From assembly GCA_029556045.1 (NCBI GenBank), contig JAKQGS010000226.1:1-21536 (forward strand): a stretch of 21,536 nucleotides of DNA, read 5' to 3'. The stretch comes from Pseudomonadota bacterium (lineage in GTDB: Bacteria > Bdellovibrionota > Oligoflexia > Oligoflexales > Oligoflexaceae). The first letter of the stretch is position 1, and each line of letters begins with the position of its first letter. Position numbers and translations under genes: made by a program. Positions 1 through 7,530 of the stretch are shown piece after piece. The notes under the pieces were generated by a model. That model searched no databases. It was not told where the DNA came from and saw only the letters and a list, made by a program, of their open reading frames with translations.

Positions 1-1
1 G

Positions 2-307
2 GGATCCGTGCGGGATGCCTCTGGTAATGTGGTGGTGGGATTTGAATACCCCATGCGGAATATTGGGGGGCGGGGGTCCTATGTTTTTTTTGACAAGAGC
101 GCCGGGCCGCTGAATACCGGTGAATATGTGCGGATATTCCAGCGCATGGATCACGCTGTGACATCGTTCATTCGCGATGATCTTCCGGATCAAAAGCGGC
201 CGGTTGCGGTTGTTCGCATTATTGATTCCACCGGTCCCGTTGCAACAGGGTATGTGGTGGAAAATCGATTCGAGATTCGCCTCGGGGATACCGCTGGCCC
301 CGGATAA
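2..307 (+). CDS. C-terminal part of an unrecognised protein (5' end outside window)
   Basis: An open frame runs in from the window edge and ends at a TAA at 305-307, so only about 101 C-terminal residues are visible. The sequence alternates short beta-like hydrophobic stretches (VVVGFEYP, GSYVFF, VAVVRIID, GYVVENRFEIRLGD) with Gly-rich turns, which suggests a beta-rich domain. No family motif is recognised. A GTG at position 8 could be read as a start, but no ribosome site is visible and the frame is open to the edge, so a truncated longer gene is more likely. A strong terminator 58 bases downstream marks the end of its transcript. Confidence 0.6.
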   Translation, partial: GSVRDASGNVVVGFEYPMRNIGGRGSYVFFDKSAGPLNTGEYVRIFQRMDHAVTSFIRDDLPDQKRPVAVVRIIDSTGPVATGYVVENRFEIRLGDTAGPG

Positions 308-364
308 GGGTTCCCCCGAAAATTGTCGGAATGATCCCGAACTATCACTAAGAAATAATTGTCT

Positions 365-397
365 GCCAATGACATGCGCATGTCGTTGGCTTTTTTT
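365..397 (+). terminator. Rho-independent terminator after the first gene
   Basis: The arms GCCAATGACATG and CATGTCGTTGGC form a 12-bp stem (one T-G wobble) around a CG centre, followed at once by seven Ts. This is a textbook intrinsic terminator. It separates the partial upstream gene from dprA. A two-base loop is too tight, so the top pairs must open in practice. Confidence 0.85.
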
Positions 398-447
398 CTG
401 TCTTTGCCCTATCCCTCCCAACGAAACTTATTTAGGGAGGCTTGTTG

Positions 448-1407
448 ATGCCCTGTTTTTGCCCGATTCATGCTCTGCTCACCCATGTGGTCGCCCAGTT
501 GACATACCATCATATACCGTTGCCCGTTTTCACCTGTGACCACCGGGAAACTATGGATTATCAGAATTGGCAGAGGGTGGATTATATTGACTTCACGAAG
601 GGGGAAATTCAACCGGGAGGTCTTCGTCATCCTTGGGTCGCGGCTCTGCAGTCATGGATGGATGGCAATATTCATTTGGTCGTGGATACACTATTACGGC
701 ATATCCAGATGGCCCGCCATGAAGGGTGCCGTGTCATTGTAGCAGGTGAGCCCGACTTTCCCGCTGAGATTTTGCATTTGGTTGATCCACCCGCGGCTCT
801 CACAATCAATGGTGATGTGAGTCTTTTGCAGCGAACTAAAATTGGAGTGGTGGGGGCTCGCAAAGCGTCAGAATTTTCATATCGCGAAACTATGAGACTC
901 GCGGCTGGATTGGTCAAAAAGGGTTTTGTGATCGTGAGTGGAGGAGCCCTAGGGTGCGACCAGGCTGCTCATAAGGGAGCCTTGATGGGTGCTGAGGATC
1001 CGGCGGCTACCATTGTGGTGCTGGCCTCCGGTTTGCAACATTTGTATCCACGCGCCAACGCCGGTATTTTTGAGGCCATTCGGCGGCGTCATGGCCTGCT
1101 TGTTTCCGAGCGACTTTTCTGGATGCCACCACGTCCTCATGATTTTCCTGTGCGCAATCGCATTATTGCCGGACTCAGTCAGGTCATGATGGTGATGCAG
1201 GCCAGTGCCCGATCCGGCGCCATGATTACGGCTTCCCATGCTCTTGAACTTGGGCGTGACGTGTTTGTGCTGAGGCAGCGGGAGGAAGACGTCCGCATGG
1301 GGGGGAGCAACCGCCTTTTGGAGGAGGGAGCGTATGGGTTCATTGATAGTGTGAGTCTGCTGCGGCAGTTGGAAGGCCCGGAAGTCCCAATGTCGGTAGA
1401 ATTCTAA
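448..1407 (+). CDS. dprA: DNA-processing protein DprA (Smf)
   Basis: DprA loads RecA onto incoming single-stranded DNA during natural transformation and is widely conserved. The Rossmann-like core is clear: an EPDFP...LVDPPAAL lead-in (about residues 101-118), VGARKAS (135-141), SGGALGCDQAAHKGAL (164-179), GLQHLYP (195-201), then FPVRNRIIAGLS and RSGAMITASHALELGRDVFVL (255-275). At 319 residues it lacks an obvious C-terminal winged-helix extension, and the N-terminal 95 residues are poorly conserved. I chose ATG 448 because AGGGAGG at 434-440 is ideally spaced; TTG codons at 442 and 445 overlap that spacing. The next gene is Smg-like, matching the smf-smg order known in Escherichia coli. Confidence 0.93.
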   Translation: MPCFCPIHALLTHVVAQLTYHHIPLPVFTCDHRETMDYQNWQRVDYIDFTKGEIQPGGLRHPWVAALQSWMDGNIHLVVDTLLRHIQMARHEGCRVIVAGEPDFPAEILHLVDPPAALTINGDVSLLQRTKIGVVGARKASEFSYRETMRLAAGLVKKGFVIVSGGALGCDQAAHKGALMGAEDPAATIVVLASGLQHLYPRANAGIFEAIRRRHGLLVSERLFWMPPRPHDFPVRNRIIAGLSQVMMVMQASARSGAMITASHALELGRDVFVLRQREEDVRMGGSNRLLEEGAYGFIDSVSLLRQLEGPEVPMSVEF

Positions 1408-1493
1408 AGATTTCTTTAATCTATTAGCATTTGCATTGTTGAAGAGAAAAGTTTAGCCTAGGGGGGAGCGATTTATGAGTTAATAAAATATCG

Positions 1494-2042
1494 GTGTTTC
1501 AAACGGTGGGGTGCCCAATCGTGTCAAATAATTCTGATGTGAACTTGGAAAATCATGACCGTCCCTGGTGGCCCGTGGTTTTGGAAGTGGCGCAGATGAT
1601 GACCGAAGGATGGTCAGAAAGTGATATTTTTGATGACAAATTTGGTGGTGTTTTAAGAGAACGCGGTTATGTCGTGGAAGCGGTTGAAGCTGCTTTAAAT
1701 TGGTTCGAAAAGGCCAGGCTGTCGGGCTTTTTAAGCGAGAGCCTGGGAATGCTGCAGCCTCAGCAGTCCCATCACCAACGTTTGATGTCCACCTATGAGA
1801 CGGTGGGTTTGCCAAAGGTCGCAATTTCCGCCATCGAAAGTCTGCGCAGTAAGGCCATTATCAGTGGCGATGTTGTGGAAAAGCTGATTGAAGGCCTACG
1901 AGTCATCGATACCCGCGATTGGGATGATGATGACGTATTGCGGGTCATCCAAGAGTTTATTGCCACGGCCCTTCCCTATCAGTTTGAGGCCATTGAAAGT
2001 CTGGAAGAGTTGGAGCGGGCTTTGCCCCGGTATTATTCCTAA
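1494..2042 (+). CDS. smg: Smg/DUF494 family protein
   Basis: This 182-residue protein resembles the Smg (DUF494) family of unknown function. The family-like segments are GYVVEAVEAALNWFEKA (about residues 58-74, compare GF..EDI..AL.WLEKL in E. coli Smg) and the acidic C-terminal helical part with AISAIESLRSKAIISG, VVEKLIEGL and DTRDWDDDDVLRVI, which matches the R.I...E...L...G.L....RE.VI..AL pattern. Position directly after dprA supports the call, since smg follows smf in many proteobacteria. The start is uncertain: GTG 1494 has no clear ribosome site, while GTG 1521 sits 9 bases after GGTGGGG. The DUF494 match is from memory of the family pattern, not a search. Confidence 0.72.
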   Translation: MFQTVGCPIVSNNSDVNLENHDRPWWPVVLEVAQMMTEGWSESDIFDDKFGGVLRERGYVVEAVEAALNWFEKARLSGFLSESLGMLQPQQSHHQRLMSTYETVGLPKVAISAIESLRSKAIISGDVVEKLIEGLRVIDTRDWDDDDVLRVIQEFIATALPYQFEAIESLEELERALPRYYS

Positions 2043-2068
2043 GACCATAATTTCTTCAGCGAACTATC

Positions 2069-2971
2069 ATGAATATACAGGAATTGGAAGACTTCCTGGT
2101 GTCCGGCTTTCAGGACACCGGCATCGATGAAATTTTTTTAAACGGGTGTCGACGCATTTTTTACCAGTCTCGCGATGGGTTGTTTCATTCACAAAATGGA
2201 TGGCTGCACTCTGACGGGGAATTGGTGAGGACTCTTCAGCATTTTGCAGCCGCCCGTCATGTTCGTTTGGATCCCCTGTTGCCTGCAGCCGGTGGAGATT
2301 GGTCCCACTCTCGTTTTCCAGGGCTTTGCTTTCGATGGCATGCCATGATTCCTCCAGCCAGTCGCGGTGGTCCAGTTTTTTGCATACGACGTCACCGGTT
2401 TGAACAGGTTGGACTTAAAGATTTTGCTGATCCAAAAGGGGTGTTGCCGAAACTTCGGGAGGGGCTTCGTACCGGTGCGAACGTCTTTTTTTGCGGTGTC
2501 ACCGGTGCTGGCAAAACAACGCTGATGACGGCGTTTTTACAGGATTCCTGTGTGGGAGAGCGCATTGTGATTCTGGAGGCTCTCAGTGAGATTCCACTGC
2601 TTTCTGATGCATGGATCAGTCTTGCTCCGGTTCCCGTCAGTATTGAGGGACGTGGGGGTTATTCCTTCTCCCGTGTTTTTGAAGAGTCTCTGCGGCTGAG
2701 ACCGGATCGTATCGTATTGGGGGAGATTCGGGGTGAAGAGGCTCTGGTTTTACTGAAATTGATGAACATCGGGCATCAGGGTGTGCTTTGCACACTGCAT
2801 GCGGATTCTCCTGACGCCGTTCTGGGGCGTTTATGCCAAGCCAGCGAGATAAGTGAAGAAATCTGGCGTCAGAATCTGGATCAGAGGGATTGCTACCTGG
2901 TCTTTTTAGAGAGGGGTGATCCCCCCCGCATAACGGGGGGGTACCATTGGAACTCACAATCGAGTTTATGA
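2069..2971 (+). CDS. CpaF/VirB11-family secretion-type ATPase
   Basis: This 300-residue protein is a type II/IV secretion ATPase of the CpaF/TadA/VirB11 group. Visible are Walker A GVTGAGKTT (143-151), an acidic segment around VILEALSEIPLL (167-178), the arginine-rich ESLRLRPDRIVLGEIRG (206-222) with a Walker B-like glutamate, and the GHQGVLCTLHADSP segment with its conserved histidine (244). The N-terminal domain is short (about 135 residues), so the protein is smaller than typical CpaF. Members of this family power pilus assembly or DNA/protein transfer at the inner membrane. No pilin, inner-membrane platform or secretin gene is in the window, so its partner machine is unknown. It follows the Smg-like gene by 26 bases. 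No good ribosome site precedes ATG 2069. Confidence 0.85.
   Translation: MNIQELEDFLVSGFQDTGIDEIFLNGCRRIFYQSRDGLFHSQNGWLHSDGELVRTLQHFAAARHVRLDPLLPAAGGDWSHSRFPGLCFRWHAMIPPASRGGPVFCIRRHRFEQVGLKDFADPKGVLPKLREGLRTGANVFFCGVTGAGKTTLMTAFLQDSCVGERIVILEALSEIPLLSDAWISLAPVPVSIEGRGGYSFSRVFEESLRLRPDRIVLGEIRGEEALVLLKLMNIGHQGVLCTLHADSPDAVLGRLCQASEISEEIWRQNLDQRDCYLVFLERGDPPRITGGYHWNSQSSL
2921..2941. other. GC-rich hairpin in the 3' end of the ATPase gene
   Basis: Arms CCCCCCCG and CGGGGGGG form a perfect 8-bp stem around CATAA, 30 bases before the ATPase stop and 34 bases past the end of the convergent rhlB. Neither strand has a T-run after the stem, so it is not a standard terminator, but only 3 bases separate the two stop codons and transcription from both sides must end somewhere here. 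Confidence 0.45.
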
Positions 2972-2974
2972 TGA

Positions 2975-4732
2975 TCAGTTTTTACTTTTGAAAAGGGCTC
3001 CAAACATTCGTTTGATCAAGCCGAAGAAATTGGTGGATTGCTCTCCGGATTTAAGCGGAGTTGCATTGGAAAGAGTCTGCTGAGGACGGGTATATCGGCG
3101 ATCTTTGAAACCGCGGGCCTGCTGGGACTGCGGTTGCTTCTGATCCCGCCCCTGACGCGGTCCCCGACCGCCTTCCGCTGCCCGTCCGTTGCCACCTTTG
3201 CGGTCGCCACGATTCCCACGGTCTCCGCGTTGTTCTCCACGGGGTCCGCTGCTCTTTCTGTCATGGGTCCTTTGTTCGTCGCGCCCTGATTCGCCATCGC
3301 GTCCGCCGCGGCGTCCGCCTCCTTGGCCGTCCCGTTCAGGCCGACGCGGGGATTTTTCGCCGCCGGAGCGGTCGAGGGTTCGGGTCATAGTATTGCCCTT
3401 AAAGTTTGGATCCTTGTAGGGATTGCCAGATTTATCCTCGATTTCAAGATAACGGGGGTCATACCAGACGCTGGTCACTGCGGCGGTTTCTCCCAATAGT
3501 TGATTGATGGGCGCCAGATTCTGACCATAGTCTTCACAGACCAGGGACCAGGATTGACCTTTGGCACCAGCCCGTGCCGTCCTCCCGATGCGGTGGACGT
3601 AGTTGGTAGCTTCGTCTGGCAGATCGAAGTTATAGACATGGGTCACGCCGGCGATATGCAATCCGCGGCTGGCCACATCGGTGGCGATCAAAACCTTCAG
3701 GCTGCCGGCCTTGATTTTATGGATCAGGGCGATGCGTTTTTTCTGCGGAAGGTCACCGGTGATCACGTCCACTTCGATGCCGTTATTGGCCAGTTTGTAG
3801 TGGAGCCATTCCGCCACCAGTTTGGTGTTGGTGAAAATAATAGCGCAGGATGGTTTGTGATCCTGCAACAGTCCCAGCATGACCTTCATCTTGTGGCGGG
3901 ATTCGCAGATGATGCTATGCTGCTCAATGCGCTCCGGTGTGATGACCTCCGGATTTACCGAAATATATTCCGGAGTTTCCAGATACTCGAATGCTAGTTC
4001 TTTGACTTGTTCGTTAGTGGTGGCGGAAAACAGAAGCTTCTGCGCTTTTTCATCAAGTTTTTCGAGGAAATATTCCACGTCCTCGATAAAACCCATGTCA
4101 AACATGCGGTCCGCTTCGTCACAGACAAAGATGCCACACGAGCGAAGTTTGAACACGCCCTTCTGAAAGTAATCTTTCAAACGCCCCGGGGTGGCGACAA
4201 TGACATCGACGCCTTTTTTGATTTGGCTGGCCTGCTTTTCATAGTCCACACCACCAAATACCGCCATGGAACGAATACCAAGAGGTTCCAAAATATTCTG
4301 GGCATCACCGTCGATCTGCATCGCAAGCTCTCGGGTGGGAGCCAGAATCACCGCGGTTGGAAAGCCCAGGTCATCTTGGGGACCATTGGCCTCCTGCTTG
4401 TGGAGAATGTGATTGGCGATCGTGATGAGAAATACGCCAGTTTTTCCCGTCCCTGTCTGGGCAAACCCTGCGACATCACGGCCCTTGAGGGTGTAAGGTA
4501 GACAAAGCCCCTGCACCGGTGTCGGTGCCGTCCAATTGATTTGGTTGATCTGGTGCATTAGCTTTGGGTGTAATGTATGCAGATCTTCAAAACGCTCCAC
4601 AGGGGGTTGCGGTGTTACGTCGGTTTTATGAGAGGGGGGTACTTCGGTATCCAAGGATTCTTCGATCTCGGCGACCTCCTCCTCGGCAACATGTTGATTT
4701 TCCTCGGCATCTATCGGGTTTTCTGGATTCAT
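2975..4732 (-). CDS. rhlB: DEAD-box RNA helicase, RhlB-like
   Basis: This is an ATP-dependent RNA helicase with all classic motifs: TPVQ Q-motif (71-74), AQTGTGKT (91-98), PTRELA (132-137), TPGR (181-184), DEAD (205-208), SAT (236-238), TDVASRGLHI (351-360) and HRIGRTARAG (380-389). FEDLHTLHPKL, the AGFAQTGTGKT form and the TGDLPQKKR segment resemble RhlB, the helicase of the RNA degradosome, more than RhlE or DeaD. It has an acidic N-terminal extension of about 45 residues and a long C-terminal tail (about 445-560) very rich in Arg, Gly, Asp and Lys, which likely binds RNA and is disordered. At 585 residues it is longer than enteric RhlB (about 420). RNase E, its usual partner, is not in the window. 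Confidence 0.88.
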   Translation of the reverse strand: MNPENPIDAEENQHVAEEEVAEIEESLDTEVPPSHKTDVTPQPPVERFEDLHTLHPKLMHQINQINWTAPTPVQGLCLPYTLKGRDVAGFAQTGTGKTGVFLITIANHILHKQEANGPQDDLGFPTAVILAPTRELAMQIDGDAQNILEPLGIRSMAVFGGVDYEKQASQIKKGVDVIVATPGRLKDYFQKGVFKLRSCGIFVCDEADRMFDMGFIEDVEYFLEKLDEKAQKLLFSATTNEQVKELAFEYLETPEYISVNPEVITPERIEQHSIICESRHKMKVMLGLLQDHKPSCAIIFTNTKLVAEWLHYKLANNGIEVDVITGDLPQKKRIALIHKIKAGSLKVLIATDVASRGLHIAGVTHVYNFDLPDEATNYVHRIGRTARAGAKGQSWSLVCEDYGQNLAPINQLLGETAAVTSVWYDPRYLEIEDKSGNPYKDPNFKGNTMTRTLDRSGGEKSPRRPERDGQGGGRRGGRDGESGRDEQRTHDRKSSGPRGEQRGDRGNRGDRKGGNGRAAEGGRGPRQGRDQKQPQSQQARGFKDRRYTRPQQTLSNATPLKSGEQSTNFFGLIKRMFGALFKSKN

Positions 4733-4867
4733 TCAGACGATTCTCTCTCCGGTATTGGCAACCAAAACAGTACAAAAAACAAATAACCACCAGCAAACAG
4801 CTCAATATTTTGCCGTGAATTGCCGATGTTTTCTTAAGCTACATCAATGGGGCCAAAGAGGCAAATC

Positions 4868-5293
4868 ATGACAACGGACGAAACACTATCAGTCGAAAGT
4901 TTGGAACAATCGGTGACCGTCAACGATGTTGGCGTACACCCAGGAGCTGCTCCAGCTGGGTCTACCCTAGACCAGCCCTTTGGTGAGGAGCAAGCCTCTT
5001 CTGGCGTGATGGAGTCCAATGCATTGGGAAATTTGATGGGAGAGCAGCCACCCCCTCCAGGTGATGGCAACCGGGAAAAGCACAGTGATCAGGCCTGCCT
5101 TAAAAAACATATGGAATATATAAACGAAAGTTTAAGAGATAAAGAAATCTTAAAGATCAGGAGAATTAATAAAGATATTAAGGAATCCTATTATAAGTTA
5201 TGGAGTTCCGATGCGAATAAATACTTCCGAATCGCCGTGATTCTACGGCGGCGCCTCAGCCATTGGGAGGGCAAAACGGAAAACGTCAGTTAA
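4868..5293 (+). CDS. Small hypothetical protein with disordered N-half and basic helical C-half
   Basis: This 141-residue protein is not recognised. I chose ATG 4868 because AGAGG lies six bases upstream; an in-frame ATG at 4847 lacks a site. The N-terminal 75 residues are acidic and Pro/Gly/Ser-rich with no predicted fold. The C-terminal 65 residues (KKHMEYINESLRDKEILKIRRINKD... to RIAVILRRRLSHWEGK) are basic, helical and rich in Ile, Lys, Asn and Tyr. The DNA for that half (about 5100-5230) is visibly AT-rich compared with its neighbours. No signal peptide or membrane segment is seen. It diverges from rhlB and lies just upstream of the CpoB-like gene, but no functional link is evident. Confidence 0.6.
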   Translation: MTTDETLSVESLEQSVTVNDVGVHPGAAPAGSTLDQPFGEEQASSGVMESNALGNLMGEQPPPPGDGNREKHSDQACLKKHMEYINESLRDKEILKIRRINKDIKESYYKLWSSDANKYFRIAVILRRRLSHWEGKTENVS

Positions 5294-5367
5294 CAAAGGT
5301 ACGAAGTCTGCTTAACCTCTTTCGCTCCCCTGGGCATTTTGATATCAATCTCCCTCACTTCATGAGT

Positions 5368-5373
5368 TATAAT
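5368..5373 (+). promoter_or_regulatory. Possible -10 element for the CpoB-like gene
   Basis: A perfect TATAAT lies 37 bases before the lipoprotein start. The closest -35-like hexamer, TTGATA at 5339-5344, is 23 bases away, which is too far for a standard sigma-70 spacer, so the -35 is weak or absent. This is a motif match only. Confidence 0.35.
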
Positions 5374-5410
5374 GATCCATTCATGATGATTTTAATCGAC
5401 GGGGGAAGTC

Positions 5411-6268
5411 ATGGGCTTGCGGTGTTTGATGACAGGTGGACTGATCGGTCTCTTGTGTGGATGCCTGACTCCAGCCAAGGAAAAGCAATTCCGCGATGAC
5501 ATTCAAAACCTACAAGCTCGTGTGATTCAATTAGAGTCCTATCTGCAGGAGCGCGATAAGAACTTCAAATCTGTCGGCGATAATGTGACGCAGCAGATCG
5601 CGGCCACCAGTACAAAGATGGAAAAAGTGTCTGTGGAGCTGCAAAAGGTCAGAGGTGATGTTGACGCCATGCGTGTTGGCATTACGACCGGACAATTTCC
5701 TGGGATCGATCCGTCGCAGGAAGGCTCCCTGACCCATACTCTGAATAACCTGTCTGATCGCCTCACACAGGTGGAGGCAGATCAGGAGGAAATTCTCTCC
5801 GCGATTCGTAAAGCATCCGGTGGTAAGAAAGACAAGGGAGCCAAGAATGAAAATAAAGCCGGCAAGGGCAAAACGGAATCCGCAGAGAAAAAAAGCCCGG
5901 CGCTAAGCACCCCGCAGGAAGTGCGTAAAGCCTTCGAAGCCCGTAAATTCAAAAAGGTGGCTGAGGATGCGCCAAATGTGCTCAAGAAAGTGAAAAATAA
6001 AAGTCAAAAAGAAGACGTGACCTTTGTCTTGGCGGAAAGCCTATTTAAGGACGGCCAATTGCGGGAGGCTGCTCTGCGTTACAACGATTTTCTCGAAATG
6101 AAGCCCGGTGAAAAAAGTCACATCCCTTTGGCCAAAATGCGGTTAGGGGATTGTTTTCGTCAGTTGGGCGACAAGGCTACCGCTAAAATCTATTATGAAG
6201 AGCTCGTGGCGAATCACCCGGATAGCAGCGAGGCTGGTATCGCCAAAGACCGCCTTGCCAAATTTTAA
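5411..6268 (+). CDS. CpoB/YbgF-like lipoprotein with coiled coil and TPR repeats
   Basis: The protein starts with a short lipoprotein signal, MGLRCLMTGGLIGLLCGC, with a lipobox ending at Cys18. A long coiled coil follows (about residues 25-75: QARVIQLESYLQERDK and later heptads), with a second one near 105-130, then a Lys/Ala/Glu linker (about 135-165). Tetratricopeptide-like helices occupy the C-terminus (about 170-285: EVRKAFEARKFKKVAEDAP, FVLAESLFKDGQLREAALRYNDFL, LAKMRLGDCFRQLGDKATAKIYYEELVANHPDSSEA). This order matches CpoB/YbgF, which coordinates Tol-Pal and peptidoglycan synthesis during constriction. CpoB itself is usually periplasmic rather than lipidated, and tol-pal genes are absent here, so the specific role is inferred. 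GGGGGAAG directly upstream supports ATG 5411. Confidence 0.78.
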   Translation: MGLRCLMTGGLIGLLCGCLTPAKEKQFRDDIQNLQARVIQLESYLQERDKNFKSVGDNVTQQIAATSTKMEKVSVELQKVRGDVDAMRVGITTGQFPGIDPSQEGSLTHTLNNLSDRLTQVEADQEEILSAIRKASGGKKDKGAKNENKAGKGKTESAEKKSPALSTPQEVRKAFEARKFKKVAEDAPNVLKKVKNKSQKEDVTFVLAESLFKDGQLREAALRYNDFLEMKPGEKSHIPLAKMRLGDCFRQLGDKATAKIYYEELVANHPDSSEAGIAKDRLAKF

Positions 6269-6315
6269 ATCGCGGGAAATTTTGTTTTTCTACTCCCAGA
6301 GGAAAGTACGTCAAG

Positions 6316-7353
6316 ATGCGCATCCTTGGCATCGAATCAAGTTGTGATGAGACCGCTGTGGCGATCGTGGAAGATGGTTGCCGTGTCCTGTCGTCTCATG
6401 TGCTTTCCCAGATCGATGTTCACGCCCTTTTTGGCGGTGTGGTGCCTGAAATTGCGGCGAGGGAGCATTTGAGGGTCATTCACGACCTGACACAGACCGC
6501 ATTGGCTACCGCCGGTCTGACTCTGGCCCAAATTGATGGAATTGCCGTGACGCAGGGGCCCGGCTTGATCGGCGCGCTTTTGGTGGGCGTTTCTTATGCG
6601 AAAGGCCTAAGTTATGGCTCTGGTTTGCCACTGATTCCCGTCGATCACATATACGCCCATGTGCATGGGGCTCTTCTTGGCCTGTCGGAACCCTTTGCGG
6701 ACAGTTACCCCTGTTTGGCGGCGGTGGTTTCCGGTGGGCATACCAATCTCTATATTATGAGGGGGCCGACTGAATTTGAATTGGTCGCTCATACGATCGA
6801 TGATGCCTGCGGTGAATGTTTTGACAAAGTGGCGAAAACCCTTGGTTTGAAATACCCGGGGGGGCCCGAGATTGAGAAATTAGCCCGCACAGGGGATCCT
6901 AAAGCGGTGGAAATGCCCCGCATGGTGGATCAAAAGGCGCGTCTGTTATTCAGTTATTCCGGACTCAAAACTCATCTGGTCAATCTGGTGAACCGGGAAG
7001 GGGCTAACCTTCAGGGACAGCGGTTAGCGGATTTCTGCGCGGGATTTCAGGAAGAGGCTTTAGGTCAGCTTGTCCGTAAGATAGCAGCAGCTTTAGAACG
7101 CTTTCCCTCACTGCGTACGGTCTTAGTGGCTGGTGGCGTTGCCGCCAATCAGCGATTTCGGGCCATGATGGCGGAGAAGATCCGCATTCCCACTTACTTC
7201 CCGCAATTGAAATACTGCTCGGACAATGCCGCCATGATTGCAGCATTGGGTTATCATGTCTATGGACGGGTTCCTGATCCGGGGGTTTTTCGTCATGATT
7301 TTCAGTGGGACGCCTACTCCCGCCAAACTGCGGTCGTCGTCTCCAACGCGTGA
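6316..7353 (+). CDS. tsaD: tRNA N6-threonylcarbamoyladenosine transferase TsaD
   Basis: TsaD transfers the threonylcarbamoyl group to A37 of ANN-decoding tRNAs, working with TsaB, TsaC and TsaE. The 345-residue length is typical. It shows the N-terminal GIESSCDETAVAIV, the metal-binding HIYAH (His111 and His115), SGGHTNL (139-145), the DDACGECFDKVAK loop, GGVAANQRFR and CSDNAAMIAALG near the C-terminus. All belong to the Kae1/TsaD ASKHA-fold family. GAGGAAAG lies about 10 bases before ATG 6316. It follows the CpoB-like gene by 47 bases without an obvious terminator, so the two may be cotranscribed. Confidence 0.97.
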   Translation: MRILGIESSCDETAVAIVEDGCRVLSSHVLSQIDVHALFGGVVPEIAAREHLRVIHDLTQTALATAGLTLAQIDGIAVTQGPGLIGALLVGVSYAKGLSYGSGLPLIPVDHIYAHVHGALLGLSEPFADSYPCLAAVVSGGHTNLYIMRGPTEFELVAHTIDDACGECFDKVAKTLGLKYPGGPEIEKLARTGDPKAVEMPRMVDQKARLLFSYSGLKTHLVNLVNREGANLQGQRLADFCAGFQEEALGQLVRKIAAALERFPSLRTVLVAGGVAANQRFRAMMAEKIRIPTYFPQLKYCSDNAAMIAALGYHVYGRVPDPGVFRHDFQWDAYSRQTAVVVSNA

Positions 7354-7368
7354 AAAATTCTTCACAAG

Positions 7369-7398
7369 TTGGGCGCATTTTGTAATATCACATATAAA
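7369..7398 (+). promoter_or_regulatory. Possible promoter upstream of rsmA
   Basis: TTGGGC (7369-7374) and TATAAA (7393-7398) lie 18 bases apart in the 177-base gap before rsmA. TTCACA/TAATAT offers an overlapping alternative. A small GGGAT/ATCCC hairpin follows further down at about 7468-7482. This is a motif match only. Confidence 0.35.
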
Positions 7399-7530
7399 AT
7401 TTCATGGTCCCGCTGCTTATCGATGGTGACTCAGGGTATCATGGTTACAAATCCTCATTTTATCCGGGATGTTAAATCCCAATCATAAATAGTCAATTTT
7501 GTAGAACGACGATGGGAAGGGACCACTACC

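Noticed and set aside
3500..4501. Two 164-165 codon plus-strand frames
   Set aside because: Both are antisense to the conserved helicase core of rhlB.
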